Assembly: GCF_000002985.6 (NCBI RefSeq) | Contig: NC_003279.8 | Location: 10,292,001 to 10,356,000, forward strand | Reading direction: 5' to 3' | Origin: Caenorhabditis elegans | Taxonomy: Eukaryota > Nematoda > Chromadorea > Rhabditida > Rhabditidae | DNA length: 64,000 nucleotides | Part shown: positions 26,561 through 37,036 of the stretch, in pieces | Position numbering within the stretch: the first letter of the stretch is position 1 | Layout: each line of letters starts with the position of its first letter | Made by a program: the position numbers and the translations under genes | Notes under the pieces: model-generated | What the model saw: only the letters and a program-made list of their open reading frames with translations | The model's database searches: none | What the model was told of the DNA's origin: nothing

Positions 26561-26916
26561 AGACAATAATATCCACAATGATGGGTATTAAACTTTTGTA
26601 TTTGAAAAGTGGAAATTGTTATTTCATTTGAAGTATTAGATTTCAAATATTTTATAATTTCTCTAGGTGGATCTAATCCGAATGAATCAAACTAATATAA
26701 TTGATTTTTATAAATTTTATAACATACCCAATGTGTTCCATTATTTTGTGAAATATCTAGATTCACAATTCCAATTTCCTCTATTTGACGTTTTTCTGGT
26801 AAAATATCACTCATATATACACCTCGAAAGTTTTTCAGTTGTAATTCTTTTACTATTTTGATAATGTCCATGTTTGTAAGAGGTTTTAATTCTTTTCGTA
26901 AACCAATAATATCCAT
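26500..26916 (-). pseudogene. Polinton adenain-like cysteine protease, interrupted by an in-frame stop
   Basis: Maturation protease of the C5/adenain type. The first 74 codons (26916-26695) include FRGVYMSDILPEK and the catalytic His in NGTHWVCYKIY. A TAG at 26692-26694 interrupts the frame. Beyond it the same frame stays open for 63 codons with FDSFGLDPPREI, the oxyanion Gln in FQIQKF, and the catalytic Cys in HHCGYYC, ending at TAA 26500. The full frame would be about 138 codons, a normal length for Polinton proteases. The stop removes the nucleophile, so the product should be inactive. The start lies in a TAAATG box at the inner edge of the right inverted repeat. Confidence 0.88.
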
Positions 26917-27657
26917 TTAATTAAAACGAAATAATATTAAATTAATTGATAAGAAAGGTGTTGGTCAGACACAGTGGCATTCAGGTTGAGTAGTTTGATA
27001 AGAGAATGATGTGTCATCTTGTTCTGTCGTCACACTGAGTTTCTTCCATCAAGATTTTTTCTCGAGAATTTTTCCATTTTTTTTCTCGAATTTTTTCAGA
27101 TTTTTTCTCGATTTTTCTTGCATATTTTGAGAGGTAATGAGATCTCTTTAGCTTATTTGATCCAAGTTTGTGTGTGGAGTCAAACTTTTGTGTTAAGTTT
27201 TCAAGACAGGCACACTACCACTTGACTATGATGGAAGCTGATAAGAAATTCTTGGAGTTGGTTAAGAAGTGGGGAGTCTTATCAGTTGGCTTGTATATGA
27301 TGATTATGAAAAATTTTTGGTGAAGGTGAAAGCAGGGGGTATTTTTTATGTTTTAGATTTTTGAAATTTTTGATATAGGTAAAAAATGGTTACTTTTTGA
27401 GATTTTGAAAAATGAGTAAATGTAACTAAAAGTTTAATTTTTCTTTAAAAAATGATGTTTTTAAAATTTTGAAAAAGTGGGTCGAAGCTTGACTACTATG
27501 TATGATAGGGAGATTTGGAGAAAATGAGAATTTTTAAACGGGGAGTTTTGGGTATATTTGGAGATTAAGTAGTATGTATTCTTTGACTCTGGGAGTTTTT
27601 TGACTTGTTAAAAAGGTGGGTCAAACGGTGTGCCAGCGTCAGAGATTACATACTACT
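26914..27657 (-). repeat. Right terminal inverted repeat of the Polinton (744 bp)
   Basis: Reverse complement of 10516-11259, ending CATACTACT at 27657 before the target duplication. The first bases of the protease start box fall at its inner boundary. Confidence 0.95.
27176..27228 (-). promoter_or_regulatory. tRNA-like Pol III A-box/B-box pair in the right inverted repeat
   Basis: Mirror copy of 10945-10997, so any transcript would run inward from the right end toward the protease gene. Confidence 0.4.
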
Positions 27658-27663
27658 AATTTA
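27658..27663. other. Right copy of the 6-bp Polinton target-site duplication
   Basis: AATTTA, identical to 10510-10515. Confidence 0.9.
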
Positions 27664-27694
27664 GATAGTTAACTTTGAAATAAAATAAACAAAC

Positions 27695-29469
27695 TTTTCT
27701 CCAATTCCAGCATATCAATAACTGTCTGCGTACATGCTCCAATCACTTGCTTCAAGATCTTCACCTCTTCCACATCGAGTCTTCTGATCCATTTTTGTAC
27801 ATATGGAAGAATTACAGCAGACATACAAACTCCTCCACTATCAGCTCCAAGGGGTTTTGTGGAAATATCAACTAATAGTCGTCCAATCATATCCAGAAGA
27901 TTTTTTTGAGTATTTGGAGATGACGTCAGAAGAGTTCCGCAAATTTGTTCCACTGGAAAAAAAATGTAATAGAGCCTGGTTTTGCCTTTCAATAAGAGAG
28001 AAATAAATTTAGAAACATGTTTGCTAAATATTTTCAGCAAACCAGAAAAACGCAGAAAAATTGTCTGAAAGTTTAAAATTACAGGAAAAAAATCCGACAA
28101 TTTATCGAATTTTTCCTGCAAACTTCAACTGTCAAGCAATAAAATTCATACGGGAATTTACAAATTAAACTCTTCCGAATGTAATTTTTCCAATTTTTTA
28201 TACCGAGTTTTCTCAATCCTATTTATTTATTTCATTCATTTTTTCTATGCTACATACTGAACATTTAGCTCATTTTTAAATTTTTAAATCGAAATCGTCA
28301 GATGTTTAACTTACTGAATGTCAAAAATAGTTCAACTCCAGCAATCTCATATGTTTGTTTTTCATTCCATGGAAATGGTCCATGAGGAACTTCAATTGGA
28401 TCTTGATCCATTTCTACCGTATCCAAACATTTTGATCTCAAATCTGATCGATGCAATAAATGATAATTGGGTACATGTGGAGTACTGTAGAGGTATAATA
28501 TCAATGAGTAAATGTTCGGTAGAAGTCGAAGAGCTGCAGATGATACTTCCGAAGAATCTTCCGAGTTTTGAAGCAAATTAACTACACATGGTACGCATTC
28601 AAGAATGCTCGATGATAAAACCGGTGGACTATCGATACGAAGATACGAGGAAATAACATCAATTGCACACCAGTGTACTTTTTCGTCACGAGCTGCTCCG
28701 ACTGCTTTCAGAGATCCGAAAAGAGGTTTCCATCCAGATCCTATTTTATCGGCTTGTGATTGTACAAGCTGGCTTAGAGAGGATAAAAACTGTTCTTTAG
28801 TTTCTTCTGAGCAGTTTTCAGAGCAGGAAGCAGTCTGTAAAAAATATTTCGTGCACTTTTAATGTAAACGTTTATTCCATTATGAAAAATTACTTGAAAC
28901 GGTCCAATGAGCGTCTGATTAAAAGACATTCCAGGTGATTCGCTGACTAATAATCTTGTCACAACTTCAGCTAACGCAGACGCAGCAATTCTTGATTCTT
29001 GATCACATTGACTAACTTTCACAAAATGAGCTGATACAAGTGGATAGATAAACATTTGATGAACTAAAGGACGATGTGATAAAGTTGAAATAATGTCAGA
29101 GATCTGAAAATTTCCCGATCTAGTGGACTTTCTATATGAAACCTACCCTTGATAATAGTGAAACTGGTGCCGTAAGGTGAATATGTTTCTGGGCAGTATA
29201 GAAAACTCGATTTTCAGACGAAGAAATGATAGCCACACATAAATCATGAAGGGCAGGAAGACATAGCTCTCGGCACACTTTGGAATAGAATCTGAATTAA
29301 AACTACCATTATTCAAAACCCTTTAATTTCCAAAAGAGAGAAATGTAAAAAATTAATACCTGTCGACTTTGGCGATGAGCACACAAATGGCTCTATTTAA
29401 TGAATGAACAGACAACGTTGGCTCATCTCCAAGAGCATTTTCAATTGAACTGTCAGCGGCTGTTGTTTT
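27695..29469 (-). CDS. ARFGEF3/BIG3-like protein, middle part
   Basis: Middle exons of the gene that starts at 35757. The first exon follows a TTTCAG acceptor and begins KTTAADSSIENALGDEP in phase with the exon ending at 32150. A later exon has MFIYPLVSAHFVKVSQCDQE and SFNQTLIGPFQVIF, which align by eye with the RCWSLVAPHLVEAACHKE and FNEALFRPFERIM blocks of human BIG3. The last exon here reads RLLVDISTKPLGADSGGVCM and stops at a donor (GTTTG) at 27694. The ancestral intron to 10484 would be about 62 bp once the Polinton and one target copy are subtracted, and the phases match. This is consistent with the host gene still being spliced across the element. Confidence 0.8.
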
Positions 29470-29784
29470 CTGAAATCTTATGATGAAAAGCATATGAAAA
29501 ATTCCCGTTGTAATTTATAGTTTGAAACCACACAAAAAATTTGGTAGCGTCTTCTATCAGTTTAAAATCTGATGTTTACCGAAACTAGTGTTAAATTTTA
29601 GGGCACCTTTTTTATCTTTCATGTAACTTTTCTTAACCACTATACCAGAATTTAAAACCAATTCTGGTAGTCAATGATCTTAGCTGCCATGTCATTTTTA
29701 TTTATCAATTGCGAACCTAGTAAAAAATTATCAAAAGCATTTCATTCCATAAATATTTAAAAAATTGTTAGTATATCAGTTCTC

Positions 29785-31252
29785 TTAGTAGTCTTCTCCA
29801 TCTTCGAATGCATTATCACGATCTGCAGTGGATGCCGTTCCATTTAGCTTGGCAGTTATCGGATCCGGGATATCAGTTGAATTGGCAACAATAGCATCAG
29901 TGACAGCAACAGTGACAACAGATTGGGATGAACTTTCAGCGAGCGTAGAAGTTTGAAGCGTAGTATTCAAGACAGGAACAGTTGAGCTATTGATGGGAAT
30001 AACTGAAGTTACAGATTCCACAGTTGAATTTGATGAGTTTGTAGTTGGAGGAGGATCTGTGGAGGTAATGGTGAATCCGATAGTAGTGACAATCACAGGG
30101 ATCTTCGTTGTTCCTGTCAAATTGGCAGATGTAACGTGCGTTGTGCCGTTCTCTTTCACATCTGTAGAACTGGTAGAGCGGTTCAGCGGAGGCCTCAAAG
30201 TGGAAATAATCTGAGTGGAGTTAGTAGCTGGAGGTGCTGTCGTGGTGTTGGTCGTGTTAGATCCTCCAGTCAAGGCATCACTCCTGGAAATGTCAAATTA
30301 AACAGGGATTTTGATACATTAGAATTTTACTCCAAAAATTTGAAATAACAGCGAAGACAAATGGAAGTAAATCGAGAAAGAACGAGAACCCCAACTCTTG
30401 AAAATCTTTCTATTTGAACTCCCTCTGAAACGAGAACTGCAAAACCAATCAGCGATCTGCTCGTTTGAACCCGTCCACTCCGTTAATTGGTTCAGAAGTA
30501 GGAGAAGCGAATCGCCGGCTGGAGGGAGTTCAAAAAGGTAGATTAACCAGTGTTGGATATTGTATTATTTTTCGATATTTGTTCAGTTTGTTCTTGTGGA
30601 ACAGAACATCTTAAAATATCATCATCAAAGTGAATATTGCATCATTAAAATTGTCTGGAGCGGAGCGCTCAAATATTTGCTCTTAACTCGGATGAACGCC
30701 GAAATCAACGCTTCACTGGATTTAAATTTAATGATGCAATTTTTCTGCCTTGATAATGCACTTTAATTACAAAGAATATTCTTTGTTTGCTCAGTTTACA
30801 TACTTTGTATCCTCTTCCGCCAAGAATTCATTCAAAAGCAACATTGCTCCAAGACCAAGAATGCAGATGACAGCAAGGAAGATCGTGACAGCTGCAAAAC
30901 AACACCAACAAGTTCCAAACTTTGAATTCTTCCTTTTGTACTTCTTTTTATTTTTTGCGCCATTATTCTGCACGTGTTCATCACTTTCCGAAGACCGCGA
31001 TATTGGAACCACCGATTGTTCAGATCTCTTCGGATTGACACCATCCGAAAAGCTCAAATTGTTGAGATCCATACGTGGAGGTCGATTTGACTCCAAGTCA
31101 ACGTCATCATTAGCCTTCAGTGCTGGAGTGGCATCAAGACCACTGAGAAGATCCGGATGAGCATTCTTTGGTGGACGAGGAGCTACTGGCGTTTGGGGTG
31201 GAGGTGGAGGCATCTGACTATCATTGCCGAGATATTCGTAGTCGTTGCTCAT
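29785..31252 (-). CDS. Single-pass membrane protein with mucin-like Thr/Ser/Asn-rich domain
   Basis: Two exons, 31252-30804 and 30283-29785, joined in phase across a 520-bp intron, giving 315 codons. The N-terminal 125 residues are Pro-rich (MPPPPPQTP) and charged, with a basic KNKKKYKRK stretch just before a hydrophobic helix (WCCFAAVTIFLAVICILGLG). The C-terminal part is Thr/Ser/Asn-rich with many N-x-S/T sites and an acidic end (EDGEDY). Basic residues on the N-terminal side favour a type II topology with the mucin-like part outside. I recognise no family. The gene lies inside the large intron of the ARFGEF3-like gene, on the same strand. Confidence 0.8.
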
Positions 31253-31615
31253 TTTTCTGAAATTTAAGCGGCTGAAAAACATGCAGAGAAGATTCAAAAA
31301 TTTACCTTGGTTAGTTGGTTAGTCGTCGGAAACAAGTAGGGAATGACAGGATATCTGAAAGGTGAAAGGGGATTATAAAAGGTGAAAGGGGTTATGGTAA
31401 ACAAGACGGGCGGTTCTTTGGAAATTAGAATGTCACGTAAAGAGAAAAGATCAGATAAATTACTAATATAATTGAGAAAAATAAAGTTGAATTTTAAAAA
31501 GTTCAGCGTCAAAAGTTGATTTTAAATACGTTATTAAAAAATCGTATTTTATTTATTACCGACTATTGCGATTGTCAAGAAGCTCGATTCAAGATACTTT
31601 TCACTTTCTTATCAA

Positions 31616-32127
31616 ATGTCGAATTCGAATCCAAGTTCATCGCCAGACGTTTCCTCGCAAACATCCGCGACTCAGGAGGAGCCGAAGGTTAAGCCACGTC
31701 ATTTGGAGTCGCGCATCATGTATACGGATTATGATACACAATGGCAGAAGAAGATCACCAAATGGGCTCGTGTGGCAGTTCAGATGGTTTTCGAAAAAGT
31801 TGTTGAGACGGAAAACGAGTTTTATCAGGTTAGTGTTATCATTACCATCAGTTATCGAACTAAGGCTTTCATCATAGGCAGGCGTTTCCTCACGCCTACC
31901 TGCATAGCAGTTTATACCACATCTCCAATTTTTGATCTCCATTATTTCAGGAAGTTGCGGCAAGTTTCAAAGAGTCACTCAAATCTTCTTCTGGAGACGA
32001 AAAACCGAAAAAATGGCATGTGATCGTTGGAAATGATTTCTCAGTTCAAGCGGACGCTCTCAAGGGCACCATCTCGTTTTTTGCAATTGGAGATGTTAAA
32101 TTCTTAATCTACACATCGCCTAATTGA
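31616..32127 (+). CDS. Divergent LC8-type dynein light chain
   Basis: Two exons, 31616-31828 and 31951-32127, 129 codons. The C-terminal half has KKWHVIVGNDFSVQADALKG then ISFFAIGDVKFLIY, which follows the LC8/DYNLL pattern (W-H-x-I-V-G-x-x-F ... F-x-x-G-x-V-x-x-L-x-Y). The N-terminal 35 residues are a Ser/Pro-rich extension not found in canonical LC8 (89 aa). LC8 proteins are dimeric hubs of dynein and other complexes. Key LC8 surface residues are changed, so partner choice may differ. The gene sits inside the ARFGEF3-like intron on the opposite strand, ending 23 bp before that gene's exon at 32150. Confidence 0.82.
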
Positions 32128-32149
32128 AATATAAAGTTTTGTATCAAAC

Positions 32150-33753
32150 CTCTTCCTTATCCTCCTCCTTATCTTCGGTTTTTCGTCGCAAAAACTTTAA
32201 TCGTGAAGGTTTTTCATAGCACAGAGCACCATAAATGTACTTCTCCAGCTCCCATACGTACTCGGAGCATCTTAAAATAGAAATTGAAGGTGATAAGCGG
32301 ATTGTTTAGATACCTAACAATATACTTCCAGCACGAAGAAGCATGAATTGCAATTCTAGCTTCATCAAGTACCAATTGCATTGCTAACAAATGCTCCCGG
32401 GAAGTGCACGTGGATTTTTGTTCATTATCACCTGCAATCGCATCATCTCGAAGATCTTCTAAGCAGCATGAAGTCTCTACAAGTTGCTCGAATATCCAAC
32501 CACATCGAGATTCAAGACCTGAAAAAATAGCTGTCTAAAATGATAGATGCCTAATTGAGCAGGTAAAAGGTAGGCATACCACAGCAAGTTGAGCATGAAC
32601 ACCGCGCGAGCCTAGTTAATTCACATACCTAAAACTTGTGCCACTGCACATAAGTTCCTCATTCCACATATGGACACTGAAATTGCTTCTCGAATCTTCT
32701 CCCTAGTTTTCCTTTTCTCCTTAACTGCCAAAAAAGTTGAGAGCACGTCAATGATCATTTGCCATGCCGAACTGGTCATCCATCGTGCCACATTTTTTTC
32801 TGAAAAATGTTCAAAATCTATTTCATACTGTAAATGATAAATCAAACCTTCAGTACATTCAACTTCATCTTGCCGTGTCTTGATTCTCTTCAATTTTTCT
32901 ACATCTGACAGCAATCCCTTGGCTCGTCCGTCAAAATCGTTTATTACATTTCTCAACGTTGGAGTGATTTGTGATACATTTGCATCTGTCATTTTAAGAT
33001 TATCAAACACTTTATCCAGCCATCCATTTGCCACGTGGACCACACATCCCGAATGAAGTACTGTTTTTTTGAGATCCTCCAGGGTATATGTGTCCGGATG
33101 GGAGATATAGCATAGAGAAGCATAGGCTGTCAAGTAAATTGCATCGGTATTGAGAAATTCTTGTTGAATTTTTGAACGGGATTTGTAGGCGTCCGCATGC
33201 ACAGAACAGAAGTCTGAAACAAAAAGTTATTGTATAAACAAAAGCATCTAATCGTACTTTCATAAAAGTTTGAAGAAAATTGCAAAATAGCTTCATCAAT
33301 CGAAAGTGTGTTCTTTGGAGCAGCAATGATATCTAAACTTTCTGAAAGAGCCTGCACGAAACTTTTTGCAGTGTTTCTTTCACTCTGAAAAATACAGTTT
33401 TTTTTAATCCAATTTTGTTTAACTAACACTTTCATCTAATTCACTCGATCTTCTCGTTGCAATTGGCGCATTTCTAAACTTCTGTTCCAGTTTTCTTAAT
33501 TTTGCAGCCATTGGATCTTCCGGTGCAGAGCTATTTGTCGATTGATCAAAAACGTTTTCCGTATCCTCGTCAACTGTGCAAATATCGGAAACTCGTTCAG
33601 AACATTTCAGAGAGAAGCCTGGAAAATTTTTGTGGTACGTCTTTAAATTAAAAACTCAAGAATCATTTTTGGATTTAATAATACTGGCATAATACTCGGA
33701 ATTCGGTGCTAGCTTCTTGCCCAAGTTTGTCTCAAAATATTTCATAGATCACA

Positions 33754-33784
<31 letters not shown>

Positions 33785-35757
33785 CAGAACTTGGCAAAAC
33801 TTTGGCAAAACTTGGTTAAGGCTGTGCCCAAGTTTTGATCCAAGAGCCAAGCTTGGCGAAACGCTTGCTCCAAAAGCCGAAAGATAAAAAAAAATATACT
33901 TCTTATTTTTAGAATATTTTCTGCCATTTTCCAAAATAAAACCCACTGTTAACAATAGTATCATCGACACAACTAAACGTGTCTGCAATCAATTTTCGTT
34001 CCTGGTCAGTGAAGAATTTGTGCGTAGAGAGTTGCTTCATACCATCCAGCTGAATTATTTATAATTTTTTTAATAGACAAAAATTTAGTTTCTTACCATT
34101 GCAACAATTGTCTTGACTGCGTCGATGCTTAATTCTAGCTGTGGATTTGTACATTCAGCTATACAAGTCATCAACATTCTCCATAGAGACAGCGATTTGG
34201 TAGTGACACAACTTTTTGCGATTTTACTAATTTTCGATCCATCTCCCAGTATTTTCTTGATCAGTTTGAGTGCTTCCGTACGTTGATCTAATCGAGGAAA
34301 TAAGAATGCCTTATGGAAAAGTGCTTCGAGAGATGAAGCCAGTGAAGGATCGGAAATCATTAGACGAATTAGTTGGTCAACGATTCTGAAAAATCGAAAT
34401 TCATTTTAATTTGTCAGAAAATTACGTACTGATAAAGAGCTCTCCATGTGTATGGATTCGTGATAACAGACGGTGCCAGTGCAAAATCAATTTGTCCTTC
34501 TCCAACTGGCTCTTCGTTTCCTCCACTTTCTGATACTTTTGATGAACTGCTCATTCCTTTTTGAGGAATTCCAAGTAGAAGAATTATAAGTGGGCATACT
34601 TTTTCCCTGGAAAAGCAAGCACACTTTTTTTTAGAACAAGGTCGATTTTCACTAATGAAATTTTCGTCCTTTGCTACAAAATGCTCTCACCATAACAAAT
34701 TAACAAATGGCTGATGCGAAAGAATCTTCAAATTCGAAGTAGTCAAAAGAGCACAGATAGCATCCAATGAAATTAGGCACTGTTCGTGTGCACTACTCAT
34801 TTGTTCTACTTCTGCACAAAGTTCCTCTAACAGTTTCCCGACATCCATGTAAACTGCAATTGCTTCTTGTTGAGCTTCACATGCAGCATATCGGTTTGAG
34901 AAATATGCAGATAAAGACTGTGTTGTGGCAGCTCGACAAGCAACTCGCACTCTTTCTTCTTCACTTTTTCCATACAAACGTTTGTAGATCTAAAATGAGA
35001 AAGTGTCATTTTTTTCAATCTTAAAGCTTAGGCTTAGGTTAATCAAGAAGGCTCTCAGGATTAGTAAGATGCTCTAGAAACATATATACAGTTAAGCAAA
35101 ATATGTTGTTAACATTCACTTGGAGCTGCAGGAAATTAAATTACTCACCTGGACACACTGTTCCACATCACTCATCGAAACTTTCAACTCGTTGCTGCAA
35201 ACCATTTCAACAAGAAGCTGAAATACTTATTTTTAAATATAATATTTTTAAAATAAAAATTACAGTAACACATTTGCACTGAAGTTGGCTTTTCCATTCA
35301 TCGATCCCAGTCATTGCAAGTAGAACTTGAGATGGTAGACTATTTTGGGGCTCTTCTGTGATTGTGTCATGATATGTTTGATCACGAAGAAGAACCTTAA
35401 ATATTTTAATTTATGGAATTAAGAGAAGTCTTTAGTTTACCTGTACTCCATCAACCGCATGATGGAAATGCTTCTCGTTGCCATGATCAAAAGCAAGCTC
35501 GAATGCAGCGAGACATTTTTCACGAAGATGAACTATTGGGACATCTTTTTTGTCATTAAAAGTTTTCAGAGTTTCTGAAATAAAACATTTTCCGTTTTTT
35601 TTTTAATTTTGAGCTGCCACAGAAGTTAAACATTTTTCAATGATTTTCAGATAAATTTTAATCAGTTCTGAACCTACATACCTTTTGCAATATTTATAGC
35701 TTCTTTTGATGCACTATGTTTAACAGTTCCAGCCAATCCATTTAAAGAAGCTTCCAT
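32150..35757 (-). CDS. ARFGEF3/BIG3-like protein, N-terminal part
   Basis: First exons of a long minus-strand gene. The start at 35757 (MEASLNGLAGTVKHSASKE) fits a first exon ending at 35682. By-eye matches to human BIG3 include HLREKCLAAFELAFDHGNEK (human HVLREKCLLPLQLALESKN), the AEALKLIKKILGD-type block near 34270, the VVHVANGWLDKVFDNL segment near 33010, and IREAISVSICGMRNLCAVAQ near 32670. The protein is helical, HEAT-like, without visible Sec7 catalytic motifs. The last exon ends GAG at 32150 with a weak donor GTTTGA. If the donor is not used, the frame stops at TGA 32144, so a shorter product is possible. Homology resuming in phase at 29469 favours splicing over a 2.7-kb intron with two nested genes. 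Confidence 0.82.
33753..33870. repeat. AT microsatellite followed by CTTGGCAAAAC repeats, in an intron
   Basis: A (TA)n run of about 30 bp is followed by several copies of ACTTGGCAAAAC or GCCAAGTTT in both orientations, which can fold into small hairpins. The run lies within an intron of the ARFGEF3-like gene. Confidence 0.7.
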
Positions 35758-37036
35758 TCAGAATATTACGGAGACAAATATATTGACGAAAGAAGCAAAG
35801 AAAGCACACACGACTTCTCTCCTTCTCTGCGTCTCTATTAAGCTCAGTTTGGTTCTAACGTCATCTGAAAAGAGGGAAAGGAATAAATGAGAAGAAGCAG
35901 AGATATGTTGAAATGTGAATGGGGAGAGTATGGAATGAAGATGAAAGGAAGAGCTAAGAATTTGCTTGGTTTTTGGCAAAAAAAACGGAAATTAAAGTAG
36001 GAAAGAAAAGCATACGATGGATTGCTTTAAATTCTTATGGAAGTGTTTTTGAGAATAATTTACACTATAATAGTATATATTTTATTTTACAGATCAGGGA
36101 TGACTTCGAGATTCAAAAGTTGCCTGCCTGCCTGCAAGGCGATTTGTGCCTACCTGGTGCCTCACTGGCAAAGCAGACGTAACAGATTGCGTTAGTTTGC
36201 TCTAAAGTTTTCCCGAAAATTCAGATTGTGCTAGACAGGCCTGCATGCCTGAAGTACCTACCTAGAATATAATACCTCGTCTTCCTTTAAATATAATTTA
36301 CCTTTTAATTGAATTTTTTAATACTTTAGTTTGATTGCAAAACTGTTTGTCTTTTTTGGAAATATTTAATTTAGGCTGATAGTGAGTTATATAAGTGATA
36401 ATATTATGAGAAAGTTAGAAGGAAATGCAACAAAATTCTATTCAAAAAAGCATTAAAGACAATATGTGGGCGGAGCCTGTTTTGAGATTTTTGCAAGGGC
36501 CGCCCACTTTTTGGCTACGGTACCAGGTCTCGCGCCAAAAATTTTTTTTTAATGCAAAACGTTGTGTGCCTTCAAAAGGGTACTGTAATTTCAAGCTTTT
36601 TTCGAAATTTTCATCGATTTTCATATTTGCTATTAGTTTTACAAAAAAAATATTTATTTATTAGAAAACTTAAACATAACAGTATGTATATGTTTTTTGC
36701 AAAACGTGAGAAAAGTCAAATAAAGTCGGCAAAAATATTTAAATTACAGTACCCTTTTAAAGGCACACGTCGTTTTACACTCAACAAAACTTTATCGTTT
36801 CGAGACCGGGCACCGTACTTTTGGCACGAAAATTGCAAAACTTCGCCTTTGTGTAATATTTTTTGAAAGATCTCATTCTAATTAAATAATTTGTCTAATT
36901 AAATAATTTGTGTATTTTAATTTCAATTTTAAGCAAATTGCAAATATTCATAATCCCGTGAATACGTAAACCTCAAAATTTTCCCATTCCCCCCACTTAA
37001 ACTGCAAAAAATTGCATCTCAAGAAGAAGAAAGAAG
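35758..37036. other. Intergenic region with repeats, no gene seen
   Basis: This gap separates the start of the ARFGEF3-like gene from the gene at 37037. It holds a GCCTGCC-type hairpin (36118-36262) and a larger inverted repeat (36507-36822). Both neighbours are transcribed away from it, so it should contain both promoters. Confidence 0.6.
36507..36822. repeat. Inverted-repeat element, MITE-like
   Basis: The left arm (about 36507-36602) has TACGGTACCAGGTCTCG and GGGTACTGTAATTT. The right arm (about 36735-36822) carries the complements AAATTACAGTACCC and CGAGACCGGGCACCGTA. A related element lies at about 53004-53277 inside aph-2. Confidence 0.8.

Larger units (their letters stand above)
10516..27657. 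mobile_element. Polinton/Maverick DNA transposon, 17,142 bp
   Basis: The element begins AGTAGTATG and ends CATACTACT, has 744-bp terminal inverted repeats, and is flanked by the duplication AATTTA. It encodes the hallmark Polinton set: RVE-type integrase with chromodomain next to the left repeat, jelly-roll capsid candidate, FtsK/A32-type packaging ATPase, protein-primed DNA polymerase B, and an adenain-like cysteine protease next to the right repeat. Nematode Mavericks are also known to carry a fusogen-like glycoprotein, and a glycoprotein with signal peptide and membrane anchor is present. Base composition is much more AT-rich than the host genes and no introns are visible. Five core genes carry lesions. 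The insertion sits in an intron of the ARFGEF3-like gene, so host coding sequence is untouched. Confidence 0.97.

Noticed and set aside
27669..28121. 150-codon ORF as an independent gene
   Set aside because: Only part of it is coding: the exon of the ARFGEF3-like gene. The rest reads into the intron on both sides.
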